A DNA stretch of 64,000 bases from Bostrychus sinensis (lineage: Eukaryota > Chordata > Actinopteri > Gobiiformes > Eleotridae): positions 35,285,219 to 35,349,218 of the forward strand of contig CM036253.1 of assembly GCA_020698575.1 (NCBI GenBank), in the 5' to 3' direction. This document shows, one piece after another, positions 23,083-34,657 of this stretch (its first letter is position 1; each line of letters starts with the position of its first letter). Position numbers and translations under genes: made by a program. The notes beneath the pieces were generated by a model that ran no database searches, had not been told where the DNA came from, and saw only the letters and a list, made by a program, of their open reading frames with translations.

Positions 23083-23190
23083 CAGGTTGTTTCTCTTCCT
23101 CCTCTCTCCTTCATCTCCCTCCTCTCTCCTTCCTTGCTCTTCTCTTTTCTTTCTCTCCTTCCTCTTCCTCCACTCCCTCCTCTCTAACAG
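23083..23190. repeat. Polypyrimidine tract
   Basis: About 105 bp made almost only of C and T, with repeated 'cctcctctctcctt' units. It could form triplex (H-) DNA. The false frame at 22848-23231 runs through it. Confidence 0.85.
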
Positions 23191-23694
23191 CACATGCCCC
23201 TTTTAGGAGGCAGTTCCAGGCAGTTCCATGAGACAGAGCAAGCACTAATTGGCTCTGGATCCAAGGACATGGAGTAATTATGGGCTGTTGGAAGAATGTC
23301 TTTAAAGTGTGGTTTCTCGGAGGAAAACACCCCCCTTCCCTCCCACTATCAGATAACTAACACTTTCATGTCTTTATTCTTATTATGAGGCACCGAGGGC
23401 ATGTTCCTGTGTGTAAGGACGGACAAAAGAACACTGCAAAAGGGCTGACAGTGGAGATGGGAGGGTTTAGTGAAAGATGTGGACTTAGTGCTCCTCACAT
23501 TGAGATACAGCTACTTTATAATTCCACTACTTATTCACTCAAGCCTACAAGACACTTGGACTCAGTATCACATAAACCCAAAGGGTCACCACTGGATGAT
23601 TTGGACAATGAGGAAGGTGGTGGTACTCTGGACATGAACCTTCATCTCACTGTGGAACTATGGAAGGAGGACCTGAGCCTGCAGGAGGTAGACT

Positions 23695-24350
23695 TGGGCT
23701 CATCCAAAATAAGTTGGGATGAGGCAACAAAATATGGGACAAAAACTTAAAAACAGGTGGAGGAAAATTTTGCAACTAATTAGGTGAATAGGCAATGCTT
23801 CAGAAAGATGACTGAGTATAAAAAGGAGCAAGACAGAGTCTGTATTAGTAGTGCTGGATGTATTGGATGCACCTGATTTTCAGGTCCTCAAGTGACAGTG
23901 TAACAAACAGACATGATTCTGTTCTGGAAAGCACTGCATGGATCAGGAACACTTTCAGACGCCTCATTCAGGTAACTTTCTTAGGGTTTTTGGCATTCAC
24001 AATTTTTTTCTTAGGTAAATGTTCTTTCAAAAAAATCAAATCCTCAGAAAAGTTAGGTACAGTCTTATGTACTAAAATTCAGCAGTTTTATAATATTATC
24101 AGACTTTTATAAATTATTCATTTATTTTATTTCAAATATTTTTAATTCTTTAAAAAATTGTTTGTCTGGATCATTGGGCTACTTGAGGGCCTGAGGAGCA
24201 TCCAGTACTAATCTTGCTGAAATTCCCCTTTAAACATAATCTCACTTAAATGTTGACAGTATTGGTTGAAAAATACTCACTCTTTTTAGTAAACTTTTTT
24301 CTCACTTTTTCGAGTCTCATCCCAACTTTTTTGAGACATGTTGCTGTTTC
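23695..24350 (+). mobile_element. DNA transposon remnant ('cccaactttttt' type)
   Basis: The left part has 'aagttgggatgaggcaac' and 'gcaactaattaggtgaatag', then 'gactgagtataaaaagg'. The right part ends 'tctcatcccaacttttttga'. These words match a fish non-autonomous DNA element whose arms contain AAAGTTGGGA and its complement. A related end lies at 28.40 kb. Confidence 0.45.
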
Positions 24351-24354
24351 AACA

Positions 24355-25015
24355 CCAGGAAAATGGGTTTGTATTACAGTACTGTCCAAACGAGGAAACT
24401 CTGGGTCCCAGATGACACCAGCTGAGAGTCACTGTCTCTCTGTATTATTGTAACCACAGCTCTCTGAGGGACCTGTGCTGATGCGGTGTGGTGCTGGGAT
24501 AAGCCACAGTGACCATGCGTCTTCGGCCCCGCTCACATAAGTGGGTTAGGGCTTTAGTGTTGACCTACTTCCTGTCCCAGACACCACTGATACCTCGGAC
24601 AATCTGTTTAAAAACATGAGCGCACAATGGAGCCCCATCACACTGGTGCGAGGCACACGGAGAGAGGGGTTGGTCCAGCTACAGTATACTCAGCAACACA
24701 TCCACTGGAGCTGTGCAGGAGACAACAAGGGCTGGCTGTCAACCAACAAAACCTGCAATACTAACAATGTACACTACAGTAGTCCAAGTAAAGACTAAAC
24801 CAGGTCAGGAGTTAATGCATAATTCCCTAAAAAGGGTAACAGTAACTGTATTCTAAGTGGTCCCATATAAACACTGGAATAGGGTTGAAATGAACTCCTA
24901 TGGAGTTAATTTGACCCTGCTGATTTTGCTGTTGTAGGTGAACAAATGTGCAACGTAACTACACAGAGGAAAGTAAAATAATCACATTTATACACCAGTG
25001 TACACAGACACCAGA
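24355..25015. other. No recognised feature
   Basis: Intronic DNA just upstream (minus sense: downstream) of the first PDZ exon. Short chance frames only. Confidence 0.35.
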
Positions 25016-25132
25016 GGCAAGGTGGATGAAGGTACTTGCCCAAGAACACAACGACAGTGGGAGCGGGTTTGAACCGCCAAACTTCTGGTTAGTGTACAAA
25101 CGGCTCTACCAACTGAGCTACTGCCGCCCAAA
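25015..25132 (-). repeat. tRNA-derived SINE (family A)
   Basis: The minus-strand head 'gggcggcagtagctcagttg' with A box TAGCTCAGTTGGTAGAG and B box GGCGGTTCAAACCC is followed by 'tgtcgttgtgttcttgggc'. It is the best preserved of the three family A copies. It lies 40 bp from the donor of the first PDZ exon. Confidence 0.75.
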
Positions 25133-25171
25133 CAAGTTGTTACTAGGGTTAGTACTAGGGAAAAGACTTAC

Positions 25172-25245
25172 CCAGGCCATTCTCACAGTCAATAAACTCC
25201 ATGGTGTGAACCGCCCGGTCCACTCCGTATGGGCCCATCAAAGTC
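25172..25245 (-). CDS. stxbp4: stxbp4-like exon: N-terminus of PDZ1
   Basis: A 74-nt exon with acceptor 'gcctctctgcag' and donor 'gtaagt', phase 2 in and phase 1 out. It encodes TLMGPYGVDRAVHTMEFIDC plus ENGLG. The internal ATG (MGPYGVDRAV...) is a possible protein start if the upstream exons are untranslated; its context has G at +4 but no purine at -3. With an upstream coding exon, translation would read through from MPTFSV or MLQRLK. Confidence 0.88.
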
Positions 25246-25632
25246 CTGCAGAGAGGCACACAGGGGACATATCAGTATACAGCATTATTATCATATCATT
25301 ATCATGTGCTCATTAGATTAGAATAAGATGTGACAGGGAGCCCCGCACGTCTCTGCAGTCACATTCATAAAGGGAGATAAATCCCTCACATACAGAATGA
25401 GCCGACGCAGCACTTTCCCCCATTCTCACCACAGGCCAAAAATACTTCACATTCTCAATCTGATTCAACTATAAGACAGCTTTTATTCTGGAGCATCTGC
25501 AACAAGGCAAATGCAAAATACTAAATATATCTATGGACACACTATATTCATATATATTTTTAACACAGTATATTACCAAGTGGGGTCACTTTGTACCCCA
25601 ATATGAAAACAAAACAAAACAAAAAACATCAG

Positions 25633-25800
<168 letters not shown>

Positions 25801-27372
25801 CACTGCTCAAAAAAAATTAAAATAAAGGGAACACTAAAATAACACATCCTAGATCTGAATGAATGAAATATTCTTATTAAATACTTGTTCTTTACATAGT
25901 TGAATGTGCTGACAATAAAATCACACAAAAATTATCAATGGAAATCAAATTTATTAACCCATGGAGGTCTGGATTTGGAGTCACACTCAAAATTAAAGTG
26001 GAAAAACACACTACAGGCTGATCCAACTTTGATGTAATGTCCTTAAAACAAGTCAAAATGAGGCTCAGTAGTGTGTGTGGCCTCCACGCCTGTATGACCT
26101 CCCTACAACGCCTGGGCATGCTCCTGATGAGGTGGCGGATGGTCTCCTGAGGATTTCCTCACAGATCTGGATTAAAGCATTCGCGAACTCCTGGACAGTC
26201 TGTGGTGCAACGTGGCGTTGGTGGATGGAGCAGGACATGATGTCCCAGATGTGCTCAATTGGATTCAGGTCTGGGGAACGGGCGGGGCCAGTCCATAGCA
26301 TCAATGCTTTCGTCTTGCAGGAACTGCTGACACACTCCAGCCACATTGTCTTGCATTAGGAGGAACCCAGGGCCAACCGCACCAGCATATGGTCTCACAA
26401 GGGTCTGAGGATCTCATCTCAGTACCTAATGGCAGTCAGGCTACCTCTGGCGAGCACATGGAGGGCTATGTTGCCCCCCAAAGAAATGCCACCCCACACC
26501 GTTACTGACCCACTGCCAAACCGGTCATGCTGGAGGATGTTGCAGGCAGCAGAACGTTCTCCACGGCGTCTCCAGACTCTGTCACGTCTGTCACATGTGC
26601 TCAGTGTGAACCTGCTTTCATCTGTGAAAAGCACAGGGTGCCAGTGGCGAATTTGCCAATCTTGGTGTTCTCTGGCAAATGCCAAACGTCCTGCACGGTG
26701 TTGGGCTGTAAACACAACCCCCACCTGTGGACGTCGGGCCCTCATACCACCCTCATGGAGTCTGTTTCTGACCGTTTGAGCAGACACATGCACATTTGTG
26801 GCCTGCTGGAGGTCATTTTGCAGGGCTCTGGCAGTGCTCCTCCTGTTCCTCCTTGCACAAAGGAGGAGGTAGCGGTCCTGCTGCTGGGTTGTTGCCCTCC
26901 TGCGGCCTCCTCCATGTCTCCTGATGTAGTGGCCTGTCTCCTGGTTGCGCCTCCATGCTCTGGATACTACGCTGACAGACACAGCAAACCTTCTTGCCAC
27001 AGCTCGCATTGTTGTGCCATCCTGGATGAGCTGCACTACCTGAGCCACTTGTGTGGGTTGTAGACTCCGTCTCATGCTACCACTAGAGTGAAAGCACCGC
27101 CAGCATTCAAAAGTGACCAAAACATCAGCCAGAAAGCATAGGAACTGAGAAGTGGTCTGTGGTCACCTCCTGCAGAACCACTCCTTTATTGGGGGAGTCT
27201 TGCTAATTTCCTATAATTTCCACCTGTTGTCTGTTCCATTTGCACAACAGCAGTGAAACTGATGTCAATCAGTGTTGCTTCCTAAGTGGACAGTTTGGTT
27301 TCACAGAATGACATGACTGACGTGGAGTTACATTGTGTTGTTTAAGTGTTCCCTTTATCTTTTTGAACAGTG
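25801..27372 (-). mobile_element. Tc1/mariner transposon, full length but inactive
   Basis: The terminal inverted repeats start CACTGCTCAAAAA on the left and CACTGTTCAAAAA on the right (opposite strand), each followed by 'aaagggaacac'. TA dinucleotides flank both ends (25799-25800 and 27373-27374). The element is 1572 bp and carries one transposase gene on the minus strand. It inserted into microsatellite DNA: (AT)n on the left, (CA)n then (AT)n on the right. Both ends are intact, but the transposase is broken. Confidence 0.93.
26053..27120 (-). pseudogene. Tc1-type transposase, disrupted
   Basis: The first 233 codons (27120-26419) hold the paired-type helix-turn-helix DNA-binding region (TQVAQVVQLI and TVRNRLHEGGMRARRP) and the first catalytic Asp in VLFTDESRFTL, then WGGISLGG. 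Translation stops at a TGA just after SLTAIRY. The rest continues in other frames: QDN with a probable in-frame loss of residues beside it, then PARSPDLNPIEHIWD and a C-terminal tail. At least one nonsense change and about three frameshifts are visible, so no active DDE enzyme can be made. Start codon at 27120 or the Met of MRRSLQ. Confidence 0.9.
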
Positions 27373-27375
<3 letters not shown>

Positions 27376-27445
<70 letters not shown>

Positions 27446-27461
27446 GTATATATATATATAA
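27376..27461. repeat. (CA)n/(AT)n compound microsatellite
   Basis: 'tacatacataca', then about 25 CA units, then short AT runs. It borders the right end of the Tc1 element. Confidence 0.95.
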
Positions 27462-28395
27462 TGATATAATGATGTACAAGAGGTATCATTGTGGAAAAAA
27501 ATATTTCTCAGCTTTTTTTTTTTTTTTTTACATTTGAACAATTTCACAGTCTTTAGTCATTATTAGTAATGTTAACTGTCATCCAAAACAAAAACTATTT
27601 ATGACAATGTGTTTTACATCAGGATCAATCCACCATAACACAAACAAAGCTCCTTCATTACTCTTTATTCTGGTGTGGTTTATTTATTTCGTGGTAAAAG
27701 TGGGTCAGTTCCTTATTGTTCCTAGTTCAGTTCAGACTCTGTCAGGATTTGTGTCCAGGGATTCTTTAAATTATTTTTACTTTATAAATAGCTGTATGCC
27801 TCAATCAGAGCCCAGAGTTAGTCCAGTTCAGTCCACACAGGATTATCTCTGCTGTGTGTGAACAGTGTGGTCCTGTTGGCCTCAGTAAGTCAGGACATCC
27901 CTATAAATGACAGACAGTGCCCCCTTCCCTCCCTCTTGTGTGTGGTATATCAAAAATAGATGTTTGATGAAAGAAAAACTAATCAAAGTGATGAAAACAT
28001 AAAGAGGAGAAAAAGGGTACTTTTGACTGGGGTCATTAGTGACCCACAGACACCAGAAACCAAACAACAACAATATAAAGTTGTAGACAATAAATAAACT
28101 GATAAAGTCATAAAAAATCAGATCAATAAACTATTTTATTTTATTTTTTTATTTTTTTTTCATTATGTTTTTCCATGTATTTTATCTTTCATCAGTCTCA
28201 TAATTAGATTGATTAAAGGCCACAGAATGGCCTTGTAATGAAGCAGAACAAACTGAGCAGAAGTACATTCTAATTGTGTCCTAATTAAAGCTCAAAGCTG
28301 TCCTCGAACACACCACCAACAGAACAGTACAAGAGCTTCATATGCAACTGAGAGTCGACAGGGGGAGGTCGGGCACTAACTGTGGCAATGCAGTC
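27462..28395. other. No recognised feature
   Basis: AT-rich intron. It contains A/T homopolymers (27513-27529, around 28140) and no splice-supported exon. Confidence 0.35.
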
Positions 28396-28605
28396 TAAAC
28401 AATGCAATTTCAAAAAAGTTGGTACTATGTGTAAAATAAGAATATACAGGTGTGCAAATCTCTTAAAACTATGAGTGTTTCCCAAGTGCATGTGAACGCT
28501 TTTGGAACATGCTTGGAAGTGAGCATGTTGCATAATGTGAGTGGTAAAAAACAAGAGCATTGTGAGCAATTTGTTCCGAGGAGAGGCCGTAGACAAAAGG
28601 TATTT
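28396..28605 (+). repeat. DNA transposon end, related to 23.7 kb
   Basis: 'gcaatttcaaaaaagttgg' followed by 'tgtgtaaaataagaatata' and 'gtgcaaatctc' matches the arm of the element family at 23695-24350. Only one end is recognised. Confidence 0.4.
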
Positions 28606-30390
28606 AGGAAAGGAGACGAGCTTCGGCGGAGATTTGGAATTTAACCATTTGGAATATTACTTGGTAAGGCACTGGTGATGTGGATCAGTTTAAATGGTCC
28701 AGGATCCTGGCAATACAAAACCCAATATCTAATTTACAATAAACCATAACATATACATAGTCAGTATTCTGCCACTAGCCACAACACTTCCCTGTGTAAA
28801 GCTTTGGGGGCGCTATTTTTGTTATATTACATTTTACAATAGGGCTATTTCTGACTTTGTAAAAAATAAAATCAAATCAATCAGCTTTCATAGTGGTGTT
28901 TATTTCTATTTTTTTTAATAACTTTTCCTCAATGCAAACGGAAAAATCAGACACAAAGGCTGCACTGATTATGTGCTTTTTAATTTAATAAAATGGTAAA
29001 AATGTTGTACTGGTGGGTTCCGAATTGATAAGTGGGCTGGAAATTTGGTCTCAGAGTGATAGCAGTTAAGGACCACTCTAAGGGATTAGGAATCTCTCCA
29101 TCATAGTTTGAAATACTAGGGCCCCCCCAAACAGCATTTGAGTAGGGCCCCCACAAAGCTAGAAACACCCCTGCCTTCTCTGTACACTTGCTTTCTCATC
29201 TAAATGAACAGACATGGCCACACCTCTGTTCCTACACAATGGAGGTACCATTTCTGACAGTATCTTACTCTGACACACATGAAGGCAGGTGTCATGAGAG
29301 CGCAGCCCCCGGAGCTAGCGCAGGATACAAAATGACAGCTTTAAGTCACTCATTAGCATCAGTTCATCAGTAATCTTCACTCGATGAGACTCTTATGTAA
29401 CAGTGGCACACCAAGTGCCCACCCGGTGTTTGACTAACTTTCTTTAAGACTAATCTAGCTCACAGTGGCTCCGAGAGCACTCTACAGGTCAGCCTCCGGG
29501 TGGCGCTCATGAACACATGGAGAGGGTAGGTCAAATGAACAGCCATCAGAGATTAGTGTCACTGTCTGTCAACACAATACAACAGGAACACATTATTATT
29601 TCTACAGGCAATGTAAACAGACTCCAATCTGGTCAACTAATAAAAGAAATTCACTTAAAGATGCTATGAGCAGTATATATTTTTTATATTTCATAAGAAA
29701 TTACCCACATGTGCCAATATATGAGGTACACATGTTTAAATCAAATATTAGTTTTACTGATAACGATGGTACAGCTGATTTATTCACAATAAAAAAATAT
29801 ATTTTACATAAAGCCCAAGTTCTTTATGTTTACATTTTTTTGTTGTTTGTTTTGGTTCTAAAACTGCATTGCCGTCCAATCAGAAAAGTGGAAAGACTGA
29901 TAACCCACAGACCATTGTTTTGATTTAGACTGCAGTAGTGTGTTCAGAAGACACTGCAGGACAACAAAGTAGAGATCAGTGTGAAACTTCTACAGCAGAT
30001 TAAAGGCTTCAACATGTGGGAAACATATATTGCAAGTTTTGTGTTATTGTTTTAAAATATAAATTATCCATTACATTCATAAAAATGTGCAAATTTGCAT
30101 GTATAAAAAAACTAAATCTTAATATTGGTTAGACCCAGGTTCTTGACTCATTGTGTTGACAAATTAGATGAAAGTATAATACTGCCAATAGCCTTAAAAA
30201 GCCACCATGTTTTAAGGACTAAAAACCTCAATAAAAATAGAACAACAAAACCCTCTGTAAAAGTCTTCAAAATATGGGGAAGTAGGACAGCAGTTCCTTT
30301 TTTTTTTGTATTGTGTACCCCCTCAAGTATGCAGTACATATAAATTAAACTAAATATTAAATGGAACAAATTTTAATTAGTACAGACATT
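28606..30390. other. No recognised gene; possible old repeats
   Basis: AT-rich DNA. The 29.0-29.17 kb part with 'tagggcccccccaaa' looks like a decayed dispersed repeat. The region 29460-29530 is GC-richer but has no exon signature. Confidence 0.3.
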
Positions 30391-30752
30391 CATTCATTTT
30401 TTTCCGCTTATTCCCTTTTGGGATCACCGGTGACTGGAGCCTATCCCAGTAACTTTGGGTCTTAGGTGGGGTACACCCTGGACAGGGGCCAGTTAGTTGC
30501 AGGGCTCACACAGAGACGAACACAAACAGACAACCATTCACTCGCACATTCATTCACTAGGGGCAATTTAGAGTCACCAATTCACCTAATTATCTTTGGA
30601 TGGTGGAAGGAAGCAAGAGTACCCAAGAGAGAACCCACGGCAACATGGGGAGGACATGCAGACTCCACGCAGAGAGATTGTTTTTTTTCTTGTTGTCTCC
30701 CCTGCTGGGAGGCAAGAACACTAACCACTCTGCCACCGTGCACCCTAGTACA
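30391..30752 (-). repeat. Dispersed repeat with tRNA-like head (family B), long copy
   Basis: In minus sense it starts with a tRNA-like head ('agtggttagtgttcttgcc') and continues through the hallmark 'cctccccatgttgcc', 'tccaaagataattaggtg' and 'tgtaccccacctaag' blocks. It is the longest of six family B copies (also 39595-39870, 50025-50175, 53805-53962, 55540-55772, 60535-60690). It looks like a SINE head joined to a LINE-type tail. Confidence 0.55.
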
Positions 30753-31450
30753 CACATATTAGACATTATTGTAAATAATAATTCTCCAGCAATTTTTCTT
30801 TTAAACTAAACAATCTGAACAATGGAAAGTCACTTGGCTGTATAAGATGAGTAAAAAAAATGTGAGTAAAACTTAAAATTGAACGTTTTTAAACATGTGA
30901 ACATCAAATTAGGTGAACAATAATATTAGTTGTTGAAAACTTGAGATTTTGAGTTGGTCCCAAACCTCAAAAATCTTGAGGAATTCTGTTGCCTTGAGTT
31001 TTTGCAACATTTTTTACAGTGTATAAAAATAGATACTGCTCATAGCACCTATAACATTTGTATTAATTTAAATATTTTTTCACGCCTGTCACAATATTTG
31101 GGCATGAAGCAGTGTGATGGCTTGTCTCCTCAGGTGTGTTCACAAGAGGAAGGTGGGCTGATGGGAGTTGTTGCTGGGGTCAGAATGTGAGTGAAACGCT
31201 GACCTGCTGTAGATGGCTCAGGAGCAGTGTCCTGTAGGCACGAGGATTAGCTCACCTTTAGTTAAGAGGCCTAAATCAGCACCAGAGCAGGACGCGCTTC
31301 AAGTGAACACACCATCAGCTCTTTGTTGGGTTATTACTTATATACAAAAGTCTGCTGTCTTAATGCTGGGCTTCATTAGTGGATAAGGGCGCGTTGTCAG
31401 TAAAAGTCGACAGTAAAATAGCAACTTCTCAAAATGTTATTCTTGTGAGA
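30753..31450. other. No recognised feature
   Basis: AT-rich, becoming GC-richer toward 31.4 kb where the CpG-rich promoter region starts. Confidence 0.35.
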
Positions 31451-31549
31451 GGTTGCCAAGCAGTTTCCCTTGTCAGAAAAGACGTTTGGGTAAAAGACAA
31501 ACTTGTTGCAGAAAACCAGAAGGCAACTTTTCAAGGCAGTGCACTACGC

Positions 31550-32460
31550 AGCAGCGACAGATGGAAGCGCTGAAGCCCGAGAGGAGCTCCCTCAGCCCGG
31601 ACACGCGCACGCACACGCCTGCCTCTAACCTACCGACCTTCGGGGAGATTTCTGTTAAAAACCCCAAAGCCTTACCTGACGCCACTTTCTTTAAAACCCA
31701 AGACAACAATATTTTTGACACCAAAGAACGCACTGTTACCGCTGAAGTCATCGCGTTCGATATCACAGGCACGAGCGAAACCAAAGCGTTGTTTTTAGCG
31801 CGTTCCCGAAGCGTGGACTTAATAGGCAACGCTCCTACCTGCTGATGATCACCGCTCCCTTGAACATGACCGAGAAGGTTGGCATTGTGTCATGGAGGCT
31901 GCGGGACGGTGGTCAGCGTGTGCCGCGCGCAGTCCTCATGGCGCTGCTCTGCTCCGCTGTGCTGTACGTCCCTGTACTCTGTCCGCGCTCATCCGCGCTC
32001 TAACGCCTCTGAGCCCGCATCGCCTGCACCTTCAGTCGCGTCCTAATCTCTTACATAACCAAAGTCAGTCCGAAAATTAAAAAGGGGCAGGAGGGACCGC
32101 TGGGCTCAGCCCGTGGGGTGAGCTTTCATGCTGTTGCTTTCATGTTGATGCAGAGGGTCGATATTTTTCCAAACTCCGCGATCAGTGTCAAAGGGAACAA
32201 AAAGTGCCAAACTAGAGCCCCGAGTATACGCTGCAGTATACACTGATTAGACCTGAGGATGGTACTCCTGTAGTGTTAAAGTACAACGGGCAATCTGAGG
32301 TTAAATGAAGCCAATAACATTACTCCACTGTCGGATTATAATCAAACATTATCCATATTACTAGGGTAGCCCGGTGTCCCGTGCTCTGGTCCAGCGCTGC
32401 ACACGCTGCTCCTCCAGAGGCGCCCGGACACACCAGGAGGGGCTTAGCGGTAAACACATT
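31550..32460 (-). promoter_or_regulatory. CpG-rich candidate promoter of the PDZ gene
   Basis: CpG dinucleotides are frequent here, in contrast to the AT-rich surroundings: 'cggacacgcgcacg', 'gccgcgcgcag', 'tcgcgttcg', 'aggcgcccgg'. The candidate first exon (ATG at 31885) lies inside. No TATA box is evident, as usual for CpG-type vertebrate promoters. Frames of 118-130 codons on both strands (31453-31845) reflect the lack of AT-rich stops rather than genes. Confidence 0.45.
31839..31885 (-). CDS. Candidate first coding exon, isoform a
   Basis: From ATG at 31885 to donor 'gtagga' the frame reads MPTFSVMFKGAVIIS and carries AG. The next exon supplies G, giving Arg then TLMGPYG, so the join is in frame. 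A weaker ATG 8 nt upstream opens a short out-of-frame upstream ORF. An acceptor-like 'gtcccgcag' precedes it, so it could also be an internal exon joined to 33.2 kb or 48.3 kb; both would be in phase. Confidence 0.5.
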
Positions 32461-32577
32461 AATGCACTGTCCGCTCTCCATTTAGAAACAACAATTTAAT
32501 CCTACTCACATCCATTATGAGCATGTGCGCGGGCACACAGACTCTGTCCTTGAGCTGAGCCCGAAGAGCTGGAGGAA

Positions 32578-32605
32578 CAAGGGGAGTTATATATATATAT
32601 AAAAA

Positions 32606-32642
<37 letters not shown>

Positions 32643-32643
32643 C
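32578..32643. repeat. (AT)n and (CAA)n microsatellite
   Basis: A short AT run followed by about 14 CAA units with one ATC interruption. Confidence 0.95.
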
Positions 32644-32844
32644 ATTACACCCTGTTTTAGGGTGTCCTCATATCCCAGCGACCATTGGGCCAATTGTGGA
32701 GCTATTCAGTGAACCCTGCTCTTTTTGATGATGATAAATTACTGTTTTTAAAAATACCTTATGAGTGATTTTCAAAAGAATTGAGAAAACAGCAGATTAT
32801 TGTCTTATATAGACTACTGAATCAACATTTTAACGTTTAAGTAT

Positions 32845-32935
32845 GGCCGGTGAAAACCCTAAATAGCTAGTAACATTTAAAGAACACTAGCCAATATGGC
32901 CAGTGAGCAAAAACATTAATGTCAAGCCCTGAACA
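32845..32935. repeat. hAT-like transposon end ('cagggcttgacatta')
   Basis: Read on the minus strand it begins CAGGGCTTGACATTAATG and continues with 'ctcactggccatattggc'. The same terminus recurs at 60300-60380. It is a typical end of a fish hAT-like element; no coding part is present. Confidence 0.5.
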
Positions 32936-33099
32936 GAACTATACTCCGGGTTATTATGAGCCTACACATGGACATAGGTCAGATTTTCATTTAGGCTGAT
33001 AAAATGCGCACACGTCTTTGGAGTCGAACTACAGGCTATACATGATTAGTTCTTTTGGCATTACACAGTTGAGTGCAAAACAGCACTCAGGCATAACTG

Positions 33100-33530
33100 A
33101 TAGGCTCGTGTTAATGCCATTGTGGAGATGAACACGTGTTTGTGAGCGCACTGTCTCGGCCCGCGTGCACCTACCTGGCGAAGCCCAGCGGCACCTTTAA
33201 CCTCTGCAGCATGTCTTCGCGTAAAAGCGCCCGCAGCTGTCTTTAGTCCATGTTCCCTGCCCCAGCCAGAGCCAGCCTCGCGCACACCGGAGTTAGGAGC
33301 GCCAGTCGAGAAGAGCTTATGAAGGCATCACACACAAATCCATACAGCACGGCGACATGAGGGAAGAGTGGGCTTCTAATGCAGAGACTCCAGCGGGACG
33401 CACAGATCACTCCATTCACTCGCATACTACATTTAAGCCAGCTCGAGAAAGGAGCGCGCATTCACAACATGCAAAAGAGGGCTTGTGTTCTGCCACAGGG
33501 GGCGCACACGGAGGGCTCTCTGGGTCAGGA
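33100..33530 (-). promoter_or_regulatory. Second CpG-rich candidate promoter
   Basis: A second CpG-enriched patch ('ctcggcccgcgtgc', 'gcctcgcgcacacc', 'gggcgcacacgg') that surrounds a candidate first exon with donor at 33175. It is separated from the 31.9-kb patch by about 0.7 kb of AT-rich DNA. Confidence 0.35.
33175..33212 (-). CDS. Candidate first coding exon, isoform b
   Basis: ATG at 33212 (context 'gaagacatgc') opens MLQRLKVPLGFA and reaches donor 'gtaggt' carrying AG. That is the same carry as the 31839 exon, so it joins the 25245 acceptor in frame as ...FAR-TLMGPYG. It also joins the 31.84-kb exon in frame if that one is internal. An in-frame TAA lies upstream, which supports a first-exon reading. 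I do not recognise the peptide. Confidence 0.4.
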
Positions 33531-33639
33531 AAGTATACAGAGATGGTACACACAATACTCCCTGAGAGTACAGAGCCGGGGAGGAGGGTGTCAACATGAG
33601 TATGGAAGTAAACATCGGTTAAAGTCTATTCTAAATCTT

Positions 33640-34600
33640 TTCTTGTCCAAAATGTAGTTGCTGTCTTTTTTATCCAGCATAAATGTAGGTATCCTGTGAC
33701 ATATGAAATTACATAATTTAATACGTTTGCAATATATAATTAATGATAAGTCTTTTTAAATATAGCCTATTTGAACCTATGGTGGAGTACACCCTGAACA
33801 ATTATGACACAGCCACACTCATGTCACTATGGGACACATATTTTAGCCTTTTACCAAAACACATTTAAAATATAGTTACATAATTTATATGTGCTTAAAG
33901 TGCTGACTATCTGCTGTAATTTGAGACTATTCACATTCAAATTGGACAAAGGGTTTAGGAATTTCAGCTCTTTATGTGTAACTGCCTCTTTTTCAGGGGC
34001 TCAAAAGTGTTTGGACAGTTGCTTCAAAAGCAATGTGTTGAGCTGCATGGGCTTTTCCCTCATTAATCCATCATAAACTGAGTAGGTAAAAGGTTTGGAC
34101 TTCACTCCAGGTGTGACATTTGTATTTGAAAGCTGATTCTGTGAACCCACAACATGCAGTCTCTCAATGGAAGTGAACCAGACCGCTGGATATAAAAAAA
34201 AGATGAAAAACCCCTTCACAATATCCACCTCAGTGTAGAACACTATCTAAGAAGTAGGTCTATCAGTGTTGAGGTCCACCATAACAAGAAGACCTCATGA
34301 GAGAAAATTCAGAGGGTTCACCACAAGGTGCAGACCATTCATCAGCCTCAACAATAGAAAGGCCACATTAGACTTGGCCAAAAAACATCTAAAGAGGCCA
34401 GCCCAGGTCTGGAAAAGCTAACCCAGTGTTTGGTAATGTCCATGGATTTCAGACTTCAGGCAGTCATCACCTTTAGAGGATTTTTGAAGTATTAAAAATG
34501 AACATTTTATTCATGGTAATGTTCATCTGTCCAATAATTTTTGAGCCTTTGAAAAAGAGCTTTCATTTTTAAACCCTTTGACTCTCAAATTATAGCTTAG
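33640..34600 (+). pseudogene. Tc1-type transposon remnant
   Basis: The plus strand at 34290-34420 can be read as TRRPHERKFRGFTTRCRPF then ISLNNRKATLDLAKKHLKRP, a Tc1-family transposase segment. The flanks at 33.9-34.05 kb ('aagtgtttggacagttgctt') and 34.5 kb ('ctgtccaataatttttgagc') resemble arms of the same element. No catalytic domain remains. Confidence 0.5.
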
Positions 34601-34627
34601 AGTCTGTACTTTAAGAACTTCTTAATT

Positions 34628-34657
34628 ATGTGTGTGTGTGCGTGTGCGTGTGTGAGA
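34628..34657. repeat. (GT)n microsatellite
   Basis: About 13 GT units with CGTG variants, at the boundary between the Tc1 remnant and the R4-like LINE. Confidence 0.9.

Noticed and set aside
26527..27063. 178-codon plus-strand frame
   Set aside because: It is the antisense shadow of the Tc1 transposase gene.
31453..31845. 130-codon plus-strand and 118-codon minus-strand frames
   Set aside because: They lie in CpG-rich DNA with few AT-rich stops, overlap each other and a splice donor, and show no domain.
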